DNA of 64,000 nt, from assembly GCF_040807025.1 (NCBI RefSeq), contig NC_090951.1, positions 18,696,573 through 18,760,572 on the forward strand, in the 5' to 3' direction. Shown piece by piece: positions 11,770 to 23,900 of the stretch (positions within the stretch are counted from its first letter, which is position 1; each line of letters starts with the position of its first letter). The position numbers and the translations under genes are program-made. The notes beneath the pieces are model-generated. The model ran no database searches. It was not told the DNA's origin and was given only the letters and a program-made list of their open reading frames with translations. The stretch is from Struthio camelus. Its lineage: Eukaryota > Chordata > Aves > Struthioniformes > Struthionidae.

Positions 11770-11779
11770 GGGGCGGGGG

Positions 11780-11989
11780 ATGCCGGGCGAGGAGGAGGAC
11801 GAGGCCGAGGCGGCGGGCGGGGGCGGCCCCCCCCACCCCGCCGCCGCCGCCGCCCCGTCCCCGCCGGCCGAGGAGGGCGACACGCGGCAGCGCTACGAGG
11901 AGCTCTGCAGCAGCCTCAACATGGACGAGCGCGCCCGCTCCGAGGCCTGGCTCAGCTACCAGAGCATGAAGCGCAACTACACGCTGGAG
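11780..11989 (+). CDS. RBL2: RBL2 coding exon 1 (residues 1-70)
   Basis: Starts at ATG in the CpG island and ends ...RNYTLE before a gtgagg donor, phase 0. It holds the low-complexity Glu/Ala/Pro/Gly start, poorly conserved with human, then the conserved segment YEELCSSLNMDERARSEAW. Confidence 0.95.
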
Positions 11990-14900
11990 GTGAGGGGGCG
12001 GCGGCCCTCGCGGCGCCCCTCCCCCCGCGGCCGTTGGAAAACGAACCCGGGGCTCGCGAGCGCCGGACAGCGGCTGGGAGCCGGCGCGGGGCCGCGCCGG
12101 GACACGGTGTGGGGAGGGGGGGTTGTTTTATTAACGGAAAAGCAAACGCTGATGGCGAGCCGTGCTGGAGTTACGTAACTCTCGCGCGAGCAAGCGGAGG
12201 GGTTAGCGTTAGCACCTCGGCTGGTACTAACTGCAGTCCCGGAGCTGCTCAGCACCGCCAAGGGCCCCGGGGCGCGGGGGTCCTGCGGCCGAGGCAGGGC
12301 AGGTTTCGCTCGCCTTGGCGGCCGTTTGCCCTGCGGTGCCGGGCGCTGCGCGCACCTGCCCCAGGGAGGAAGCGGCCCGGCCGCAGCGCACCTCTGCCCC
12401 GCTGCTCTTGATCGTCGGCTGCTGAGAAGCTCGGAAGGGGCGGCCTCTCGGGGGGTCTGCGCACGCTTGTGCCCGCGGTAGCAGGCGGCCCGGGAAACCG
12501 CAGCCGTCGCCGCCTTCTCTGCCCCCTTCCTGTCGTTCGCCTCCCCTTTAAACGTTGCAGTTTAGTCAAAGAGGCATAGTTACGGTTGGAATTAATTTCC
12601 GTCTTTAGGAATCGCATCGAGTAGTTATTAAGCCGCATAACAGAAAAACGGAAACTGTCTTTTCCTATTCCCCTGTTGCGTCCAGGGAAGAAGGTTTTGA
12701 TAGTGAGCAACTGCTGCGATTGTAACGCCGAGGCAGCGCAGGAGACGAGCAGTGCTGAAAAGAAAGCATGCTGTTAAACTTCGGCTCGCTGTGAAACTTA
12801 TTAACGTAACTTGTAGTTGATACGTTTCTGTTTTGACGTAATTCAGTGTTAGCATCTGCTTTTCTTATCGTTCCGGCTTCTTAGATGGTCCTGTCTAGCA
12901 GTACCGTTAAATAGAGCTTTGAGGTAATGCATCACTCTGCTGTTGCTTGAACATTGTTAGCGGAGAGTGTAATCAGTTTTATTCTTTTTCTTCGTGCTGG
13001 GTGCATAGCTGAAGAGTGTGTTTTTCGTTTTGATCGAGTCTTTTCGATGCCTGATGTTTCATTTCACAGGGAAACGATCTGCATTGGCTAGCGTGTGCCT
13101 TGTATGTGGCTTGCAGAAAAGCAATTCCAACTGTGAGCAGAGGGACAGTTGAGGGGAATTATGTGTCCTTAACCCGAATTTTGCGCTGTTCAGAACAAAG
13201 GTAACTTTTTTTTTTTGCTGGTTTTTGGAATTTTTAAAATCTTAATCGCTGTGTATCGACTTGAAAAATTTAGAAATTGAGAGGAAAGACTGAACATCAT
13301 TCTTGTTTCCTGCTTTTATATGTAGAATTTATACAATCAGAATGTTTGTGCTATAGCTCATTGCCACAGATGTGGGATAGCTTCGTTTGGGCATTAGTAC
13401 CTAGCAAAAACACTGATTTTTTCAAATTCAGAGATTGCCCTCCCACTCTCAAAGGGAGGCAGAAACCAACTTCTGGTTTTGAAGAAGGTGCAGCAGGTGA
13501 GCTTGCCTGTTCAAAAGCCTAACGTCTGCATGCGTGTTCTGCTTAGAACAAGGTCTAATACACTAACATCAGAAAGCATTTTTTAATTGACTGTGCAGAC
13601 ATTCACACGTTTTCGGTTTTGTGGAAGAAGACTTCACTTTTCATGCGTTCTTACTTTACGAAGAGAAAGTGATATCAGAATCTGATAAACACATTTTTAT
13701 CAAATGTTTATTTCTGTAAAGTCATGAAGAAAAACTTCATGAAATAATTGACTTTATGTATCAGCAGTATGGTGGTTTTATAACAATTACATGGACTGGC
13801 AAATAAATGAGCATTAGTTATGCACTTTCTCTCCCATTCTCGTTTTCTGTTGGATATATTTAAACAAAGCAAAGGAGTTTCTTTAAAAAAGCTTTTTCAA
13901 ATCAGAAATGCAGGGAGCTGAATATGGGCTGTAAAAGACTAACAACATTGAAAAAGTAGGTGTACAAAAAACAGTGCAAAAATTAATGAAAGTTGAATTT
14001 ATGAAATGAAATTTATTGAAACACATATAAAAATGTTTTACTCGCTTTTTTTTTTCATACTTTTAGAGGTATTCTTAGCGTTGAAGAGATCGGAGTTTGT
14101 TTTTATTTAAGCAGATGAGTTATTCAGAAAAATGAGAAAAACTTGATTTTATAGTAATCTGAATACTGGAGTTGATTGCACTTGTGTGAGGAAAAACCAA
14201 TAAAGAACTGTAAATACATATAGTTAACACGATCATCAACAGATACCGAAATATTTTTCGAGTTGTCTGAGCACGGTCTTGTTTGGATGAAGGACTGGCT
14301 TTGAGTACGTCGAACTATAGTTATTGTCATGCTTGTTTGCAACGCTGCCATTTTATCAGTAGTTTAGGAAGTAAACTATTTCCTAAAATTGTACTTTTAA
14401 ATTTTATTTACTTACATCAAAATATCTTTCTCCAGAAATTAACTCTCAGTTTCAACCTGTTCGATATTTCAGCTTGATTGAGTTTTTTAACAAGATGAAG
14501 AAATGGGAAGACATGGCAAATCTACCCTCCCAATTCAGAGAACGAACTGAGAGACTGGAGAGAAACTTTACAGTTTCTGCTGTAATCTTTAAGAAGTATG
14601 AGCCCATTTTTCAGGATATTTTCAGGTATCCTCAAGAAGATCAGCCTCGTCAACAGAGAGGAAGGAAACAGAGGTAGTTTTCTGTTATTTTCGGACTTAA
14701 TTTAGAGCATTGCTACTACTAAGATGCAATGAAGTTGCTTAGTTACTTTATTTTTAGCTGCGTTTCCATGGGAGTTCTTTATGGTATCAGAGGTAGTCTG
14801 TTTGTCTTTGCTCCCCAAAATTTTTGAATTTTTTTTCAGTTTGTCAGATACCGTAGGATTCAAGCTGTTAAGTTTCTGTGATTTGCGGGAGGAGTATGAA

Positions 14901-17900
14901 AACAAGCCTGTAGTAGACAAGAGAAATATTAGTATTTCTGAGGAGGGAAAGGCTGGAAAAAGTTGATCATTATATGATCTATCCATCAGTAGCTCATAGA
15001 ATAACCTAGCTTGCTTTACTGCCTAGTAAGTCCTACAGTTTTCTTCATTGAGACACCTTTTCTGGATTTTTTTTTTTTTTTACAGTAGAAACTTTGGTTC
15101 TTTGTTATTGTGGTATAATGTGTGCTGTGAAAATTGTGCGCTACTCTTCTTTTATGGTTGCGCTGATTTTAACAAGATTTCACCTGTTTGTGTTGGTTTT
15201 TAGCATGGCTTGTCTTGATTCCCCATGCTAGTTAGCAGATTGATTTGTCTTTCGTCTTCAGTACTGTGAAGTACCGTTATTTTTTTCCAACTTTCTTTTG
15301 CTTTTTCCAACGCTTCCAAACTCTTTCTTATTTTGTGCTTCTTGTGAGCATAACATACTGTTATTTGTAACCAGATGTATTTACGTCTATAATAAAAGAC
15401 AAGCTTGTGCCTAAATGATTTTGTTGGATAACGCAGAAGTTAAGTAATTTGGAACTGCAGTGTAGAAAGAATAGAATTAGATATTGAGATGAATATTTGC
15501 ATATAATGTTGAAATCATAACATGCTGCATCTGTAATTTGGTGAAGAGAAGAGTAGCCCTAGTGCTAGTTGGTTAGTTTGGAAAGTAGGGTGTAAAGTAA
15601 TTTTGAAGATGAAATCAGAAGATAACACTTGTATACATTTCACACAAAAATTAGTAATTCTGATATTTAAATGCCGTGTATAACTGCGAAGTAACCAAAT
15701 AAGAAAATAAACGGTTATGACTGACCAAAGTACTGGAGAAATAAAGAAAAAATTGACTAGAATGAATTTGACCAGAATGAAAGAAAGAATTTCTAAATTA
15801 ATTGGATTCCCTGTTGATTGACTTAGCTCTTTCAAGGGAGAGTTGACTATTTGTTTTACTGAATACAGTTTTTTAGAGCAGCAGTACTTCTAGAAATGGA
15901 AAAAAACTGATAAAGACCGTTTACGTTGTGCAAACGTTGCTTGACTTTTGAGCCTATTTTATTAAATTAGACAACTACAATTTGAAAAACAGAATGATAG
16001 TGGAAACATTGGCTAAAACATATCTCTCTGCCACCTTCTTTGCTCTTCTAATGTTTTTCTGTCCCATGGAAGAACAGTGACATATAAGATACCACTGTCA
16101 TTGATAATATGAGGAAACAAGGGAAGGTGGAGTTGATAAAAATACAAAAATCCATGCCAGGGGAGGGTTTCTGTGTTTAATTTTTTATTTTCTTACTTCA
16201 CACAGAGAATACTTAAACAGTGCTTCTGATTTTTGATATTTAAGAAAAAATTTCATTTGGATGAGCTGATTACTTTGTCAGGATTTTTCTTTACCAAGAA
16301 CACAAATTGGACTTCTTAGCCAGAAATTTGAAAGTAAGCCTTAGGAAGGAGGTCTAGGAAAACTGTCCAGAATCGTATGTGTGGCAGTATTAAAAAATAA
16401 CAAATCCTCAATAGATGGAAAATTTCTAATTTAGAAAGAGGCCTCACGGATGAGTTACGTTTTGTTTAGAAGCAATCGGCGGAGGAACTTAGGCATGATA
16501 AACATTTGATACATTTCAATTTTACGTATGCTATGTATATTTCTATACAAAAGTGCTGTACATAAGTACGTAGGTGACACTCTTGTGCACAAGACGGTTC
16601 TGAAAATCTTGTCCATACCGAGTGCATTAACAATATCATTAACAACGCACTGCATAATGCGTTCCTCCAAGAATACGTAGACCTGCTTATAGTGATCAGA
16701 ATGCTTATAGTGAGTGATCAGAAGGTGTTTCAGCTCTTGCTCTTAAAACCTTTGGACTGACTGTATGTAATATCTGTTGTATGAGGGTCTGATTGTTAGA
16801 AGCTACAGAGAATGCTATTTCTGCTATATACCTATTGTTTGGGACTGAGATCACAATTTTGCCTTTAAAAGGTGACAGTTCTGGCCATGTTTAACACTAA
16901 ATTTGCAGTGATTTGCTGCTCAAGTCTTGGCCTATTTCGAATGGAATCTGCTAGGCTGGGCTGCTGTAGTGACATTTAAATCATTGTGTGCAGCCTGGGA
17001 CTAGGGTTCCGCTTATGTCCTCACTGCACAACTGTGCAGTTTTCCTTTTCATTTGTAGTCAGGCTTTGGGGGAGGGTTGAAGTTTTTTGCTACTTTACAG
17101 TAAAGCTCAATTTAGAATGGTTGAATGCTGTATGATGTTCTCTCAGTCTTAATTCACTGAGGTTATTGTGTGTCTTTTTCTTGCTGCATTTCCCCTCCCA
17201 AAGACGACAACCATGCACAGTGTCTGAAGTTTTCCAGTTTTGTTGGGTGCTGTTTGTTCATGCAAAAGGTAAGAGATTTGAAAGGGATGACATGCTGCAA
17301 ACCTGTTTTTGTTAGTCTTCTGTCAGTTCTTCAGCACTGGATAGGCACAGGTATTTCTGAATTCAGAAATGCCTTTGAGAAGGCCCTTTCAGAATAGCTC
17401 AAAAGGAGCGTACTCCGTCTTAATTTCCCCAGCTGTGTTTTACCATACTTTTAAGGTAAGGTGTGTGTCCACTTAGTGTGGAAACTTGTATGTGAAATAT
17501 CCTTTCCAGTGTTGTCAAGCTTTTACGCTGTATTTCCAAGGGGAAAAGTGTCTTATAGTTTCAATGAATTCACATTTAGGTATAGTTGCAATGATTTTAA
17601 AGCGTAGATGTATGTTCACTAGGAACTAAGAGGAGTTTAACCTTCCTAAGTTTCCAGCAATGCTGATAATAGTCAATGTTTTTTTTTTCTTGCAGCGTAG
17701 TAAAATTTAATTGTGAAGCTCTGCGTGTGAATACTTTCCTAGCAGTATCATAGATAACATTCAAATCCTTTCTATGTCCTTTTGTCTCCTTGTCCTTTTT
17801 AAAAGTGAGAACACAGTAACTGCATCGAGTAATCCTATAAGTTACTAAATAGCTCCGCACATGTCTTTTTTGCAAGGATGATTTTCTCTTGCATTTTGGA

Positions 17901-20900
17901 CATATTGTTGTAAACTTACAAATGTGACCGCCTTGAAAATTGAGATTCCTTTAGGACACACAAGGGAAAATCCTCTGTTAATATGCTTCCAAAGACATAA
18001 CACAATAGACAGTATACACACTGCAATATATAACCTTTATTGTAAGAGCAATTTTGAATCTAATATGAAAAGCAGAGGATTTCAGCAGTTTTTTCTTGAT
18101 GGGAGGAAAAAGCCCCAGAAGGAAATAGGAGTAAATTCTTTTTTGTGAGAGAGAGTGAAATTCCCCAAAATTTTAGGTTTAAGTTGTTCAGTCCTGTCAC
18201 CTGTGGTCTAAGGTTCTGTCTGTATCAAATCTGTTTCTGCTTAACTAGGGCTTTTCTCAGGTGGGGCTTGAGAGTGAGGTTCACTGGGAACTCTGTCTAG
18301 CTAAGATACGGTTCTGAGGAAAATGAAGACAAGATTTACGTTCCTAACTGAAGGAACTTCTTTACAGATTCAGGTCTGTCGCTACTTTCAAGAGACTTTG
18401 TATATTATTCATAAGGCAGCTTCTAGTGAAGAAAACTCATAGTTTGTTTGCTCGTATATATTTGAATCCTACCAGGAAAGAGAGAAAATGCAACTTTTTG
18501 TTTGTTTGTTTTTGTTTAGTTTAGTTTAAAAGTAAATCAGTGTTAAGAATCCTGCAGTATGATGTGTTTTTCTCAGTTGACTGCTCTGGAGGATAGTACA
18601 AAGCACAACGTAGTTTGTCATAATATTGAATTATCTGGCGCCGATGTCGTCCAGTACAGCTTATCCTTCCTTCTTACGCTATATCGTATAGCAGAGGGTT
18701 GTGAGCAGCTCTCTTCCCCCTTTTGGGAAAGTTACTAGCACTATCCCTGTCACCATTCCCCATCATCTCTTTGCACAAGGTTTAAGGGTGTAGTACAGCA
18801 TGAGTGCCAAGTACTTTAATTATGTAGAAGCTGCGTTTTCCGAACAGCGTACAAATTTCCCTTTATTAGGAAAGAGAAACCTTTACTAAACATGTATGTC
18901 ACCTGCATCCCTGACACACAATCTGATTTTCATCTCAAGTGCAATCTTTTCTTTACAGTCCAGAATAGCACTCTCCAGTAGTGTGAAATCCCTCTTCATG
19001 CTCCTCTGAGTCCAGAGGAGAGGTGGTACACTACTTTCTTTCCAGTGAGCCAGCACCTGCCTCCGTTAGCTCGCTTAGGCAGCTGAGAGAGTAAGTGGGT
19101 CAGTCTGAACAATAGTAAATTTTTCTTTTCCCTTCTGTACCCTCTACACAAAATGGATAGATTGGACAGTGGATGAGGTGCACATGGAGTATGAGAGCCT
19201 TTTGCTAGTACTAAATTGTTGGTTAATATGTTTGAGTAACTGCAGATTTTTTTAATTGGCATGCAGTTTCAAACATACACATTGACTTTGTAGCCCAGCA
19301 GAAGAGCATGCTGACAACATAGCCGACGAAGGAAAACTTACAGTAATTATAAACTGTAAAACTTTTAAGGGACTAGCAGTAAATTTATTAGAAGTGTGGC
19401 AGCACAAAGATTTAAACCGAATGTTGACCATCAAATATTCTTGTTTTGTTTCTTGTGTTTTGGGGGTTGGCAGCAATCTTTATCGTGGCAACCGCACATC
19501 AGTGGCAAGTTCAGGCTTGTCTCTATGATATTGCTGCAAGCCTGCCGATGGTTGTGTTCAGCTTAACAGGCGCAGAAAGTACAGGTCTTGTTCATACCTT
19601 CTGCGGACTTGGCTTAGAGATACTGCTGTTGTGGCATACTATTTGTAAGATAATTTCTCTGTAAACGGACCTGACTGTTTTTAAAATAATTTCTTTACAA
19701 TGGAAATGAAAGATCTCTTTTACTGCATTGAGATAACTATACTATTTTTTATTATTTGATACAAGGGTGTGAAAGGGAATACTAAACTGTTGCTTGAAAT
19801 GTCGTTGACTTAGCAAATAATTTATATGAATCTATTGGTGCCTTAAATTTATTTTTGACTGTGATACTGTCAGTGACTATTGCCATACTAGTCTTTATGG
19901 TTATGAGGTAGAACCTGTGTTATGAAAGTTATTTCTTTAATGTTTTTATTGTTTTATTGTTTTATTATTGTTTTATTGTTTTATTTAGGACTTTGTTGAT
20001 TGCTTTGTTCTGAACCTTTAATGATTTGGAAAGCAATCCAGTGAAAGTGTACAGTTAATCCAAATTTCGTGCAGGCTTCATTTTTTTAAATAGTTCCAAT
20101 TATCTGCATTGAAAATTGCAATTTTTTTAACAAACATGGAATCAGAGACCTGAATATAAATTTGAAAGCACTGGAAGGTTTCTGATAGAAGAATAACAGA
20201 GTGCATAATTTAGGAAAATGCTTTAATCATGTACACGTTCTGCTGTGTTCTGAAGGAGTCTATTACTGCGTGATAGATCTCTTCAGTGAGTTGCCCTGTT
20301 TTTCACAGCGTGCTCAGCTAAATGGTTTGGAGCTTACCTGCAATGAAAAGACTAGAAGAGTTATTAGTGTTGAAAGAGCGCTAGAAAATCACACTGTAAA
20401 TGTAAAGTAATAGAAATACAATTTATAATATTAATTCATGTTATATTCTATTTGACATGACTATGTTTAGTTTTGGCCATTCCTCAAAAGGAATATCATA
20501 AACCTAAGCGAGCTCAGTAGAGTAATGAATCTGAATATAATCTTTGTGAGATACGAGCAAAGAGGTTACAAGGATTCTTTTCTACAGGAAGATGATGAAT
20601 AAAAATTATGTTAGAGGTACATAAAATGAAACTACATTGTAAGCCAGATCAGACATACACATTTTAAGTCTTTTGTAAAGCACAAGAAAAATAAAATTAA
20701 ATTTATTTGTGCATGTAATAAGCATGCCCAAACGTAATTTTATATGAAAAGCGGATCAGTGAAGAAAAAAAATCTCTCAACTTAAAGTTGCCTGTGGATT
20801 CTTTCTGGAGGATTTGGGAGGCAGGTATTTTGTTTTGGGGTGAGGTTTCGTTTTGTTTTGATTTGGTGTCTGAACTAAGTTTTGTTAGGGTAGAGCTAAA

Positions 20901-23900
20901 ATGTTGTTTAAGACTCTTTACAGCAATGCACAATTGGGAAAAGGAGAGCCCCACGTGGATCCCGTTGTTCCCCTTCTATGCCTTAAAACCAGATTCTGCT
21001 TCAGAAAGGTGCAGTAAGATCCTGTTGAAGGAAGTAATGTTGCCTGATATTAAAGCTTATGTTGCCAGATTTCTGGTAACAAATTTCTCTTCCTTGGGAT
21101 AGCTTAGCGTGGGACTTTTCCCATTGCTTCAATTCCTTATGCACTGATTAATCAGGTTATTGTGAATCAGGGAGTCTGCAACGTCATGCTTATCAGTGTT
21201 TGGTAAGGCTTGTTTTCCAAACAACATAACATTTGAGTTCCTACAGTATCACTGATGTTCCTGAAAACATGCTGTTATTATAATCACTCTATTTTATTAT
21301 TACTAGTCTATTAAATGTGTGTCTGTTTTACTCACTGCATTTCTAACCAGATACTTACAGTCTTAGTCACCAAGGTCTATATTTCAAAGGCTCCATCTCA
21401 ATATTGCTTTTAATACAAATCTCAACAGTTTCTTTGTTAACAGAATCTTAAATCTGTGTTAACATTAACTAATCTCATATGTTTTTCTACTCTTGCAGGT
21501 AACTTTCCTATGATCAGTGATGACTTAGTCAATTCCTACCATCTCTTGTTGTGTGCTTTGGATCTTGTGTATGGAAATGCTCTCCAGTGTCCTAACCGTA
21601 AGGAACTGTTGAATCCTAATTTTAAAGGTATGTTTAAAAACTTAATTGTCTGTATCCAAACACTGCAAGAACTTCTATGGCTACTGAAATGAGTATGATT
21701 GTACATAGCAGAGAATAAGTTGAATAATATTACTTGATTGTGAAAAGAGTGAAGTATGTTAGAATGATTATTTCACAATCTGGTTACAGTTAGGTTTCTA
21801 CCAGTATAATATGTAATAACAAACTACTGAATTTTGTAAATGATAAGTCAAGAAATTAATCTACAAAGGAAATACTGTGTTGAAGGAAGTTCTCCAGTAA
21901 GAGTTTCAGTATTTTAATGTCACTGAAAGAGTGTATGTTGACACAGTCCGATTGAAGAGTTCCTGGGAGATAACCGCTTGGAAGGAGCCCATGTTCAATT
22001 ATGAGGCTGACTTGATAACCACAGATGCAAATAAATGGTGTGAAGTTTCCACCGAATCCATGATGTACCCTTTCCAGACTTATGCTTCATTTTCAGTGCC
22101 GTATGGTATTTGCAATGACTTTGTAGTGGTTAGGATGTGAAGTGGAGCCATTTTTTCAAATTTATTTGACTAATTCTTGTAGTTCACAAGTATTTGATTC
22201 GTTTTGTATTAGAGCGGATATCATTTTATCATTAGATAGCTAAACTTTTTAAATCTGGCACTCAAAATACTGTTTTGATAATATTATCAAGTCGTGTGGA
22301 TACTGTATAATTAATAATTCTTTGAAGGGAACTAATTAGTATGCTATTTTAATTTCACACTACCGAGACCGTACAGTGTAGAATACAAATTTAGTAAGTA
22401 GATAGAGTATGGATTTGCAAAATTAAATAATATGTTATTTCTTAATTGTAGGTCTACCTGAAGACTTTCATAGCAAGGATTATAAAGTATCCTCGGACCC
22501 CCCCTGCATCATTGAAAAATTGTGTTCGTTACATTATGGATTAGTTTTAGAAGCCAAAGGGATAAAGGAACATTTTTGGAAGCCATATATTCGGAAACTT
22601 TTTGACAAAAAGGTTGGTCAGAATATTAGTGGTGTAGAAAAATTTCTCCTTAATCATTATCTTCAAAACCTTTAAAAGAAACAAAGTGCCCATTCTTTGT
22701 CCTAACTGTCTTACAGCTTTTAAAAGGAAAGGAAGAAAATCTGACTGGATTTCTGGATCCTGGGAACTTTGGAGATAGCTTGTAAGTCACGTCATTGGTG
22801 GTTTGGTTTGCGTTAATATCCCTTTGCTTGTAATAGAAAAGCAGTTACGCAATCTGTGTCTTAACACTAGTATTAAGCAGTTGATTTGTGTATTTATTAA
22901 CATCTACATTATAAATAGATAAATTAACATCTACATACTAAAATGTATTTCAGTGCCTTTTCTTCAGGGTGCAGTGGCCTGAGGCATATTTGAAAGAAGC
23001 ATGATTCTTCAGGAAGGAATTAATAGATCTCTGCTTTTTTAATGTTTTTTTTTTTGGTTATGTTTCTATGTTTCTTTGATTTTCTTTGTTTTTCATATAC
23101 AATTGAAAAGTGTTAGAAAGAAAAAGATATGGGGCCACATTAAGTGGGTGGGAAGTAGGAGGGAGAAAACAGCCTTGGTGGGTTATTTCTTTTTAAACCT
23201 AGAGATGCTGTGAGTGGGACTTACTGTTTCCTCTTGAAGGTTACTAAGCTTGCTAAGCATATTTTATGGTGGTATGATGCTGCATAAGTTTTGAGGCGTT
23301 TCCAGATGCATAGTTATCAGTAGAGTTGTATTATCAGTAGAGTTGTATTATAATCCCCCATTTGGCCACCCATCAGACATACTGGAAAAATAATGTCCTT
23401 GCCACTGTCGTGTTTATGACATTATAATTTTTAAAGGAGCCTCGAACACCTGAATCAGGGATAAAATAAAATTTGAAGTAGACTTCCAACAGGCAAAAAG
23501 AGTGTTCATTCAGTAGGCAGTTAAATAAATAAAAGTCTAAATAAAGGGCTTATTGGTACTTATTTTTTCCTTTCTATTGTAGCAAAGCCATCAACAAGGC
23601 CTATGAGGAATATGTTTTGTCAGTAGGAAATCTCGATGAGCGGATATTTCTTGGGGAGGATGCAGATGAGGAAATTGGAACTCTCACAAGGTGCTTAAAC
23701 ACAACTTCAGGAATGGAAACAGCTGAAAGAGTACAAGTGAAGCATAATTTGCAGCAGCATTTTGACAGGGTGAGTATGACACGCTCTGCATTGCTGACTG
23801 TGTTTATAGTGGGAGTGAGTTGAACTAGTCTGTTGGATGAAGAGAAGAAGCTGCTAAAAAAATCTATCATCTCTATTGTTTAAGATGGTCTGGGCATGTC

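Larger units (their letters stand above)
11110..12560 (+). promoter_or_regulatory. RBL2: RBL2 CpG-island promoter
   Basis: This strongly GC- and CpG-rich block covers RBL2 exon 1, its upstream region and the start of intron 1. There is no TATA box near the expected start. Visible motifs are CCAAT at 11265-11269 and 11632-11636, an ETS/GABP-type CCGGAAGTG at 11425-11433, a CREB half site CGTCA at 11458-11462, an E2F-like TTGGCGG at 11305-11311, and a CHR-like TTCGAA at 11693-11698. The transcription start is not resolved; 11,350-11,700 is plausible. Confidence 0.85.

Noticed and set aside
11260-11883. 207-codon - strand ORF in the RBL2 CpG island
   Set aside because: Same reason: GC-rich islands rarely contain stops in any frame, and the product is low complexity and overlaps RBL2 exon 1.
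20788-21102. 104-codon + ORF in RBL2 intron 4
   Set aside because: No flanking splice pair that fits the RBL2 phase, and the known exon 4 to 5 junction is complete without it.
21931-22140. 69-codon + ORF in RBL2 intron 5
   Set aside because: Composition is plausible, but there are no good acceptor/donor sites and RBL2 exons 5 and 6 join perfectly without it.
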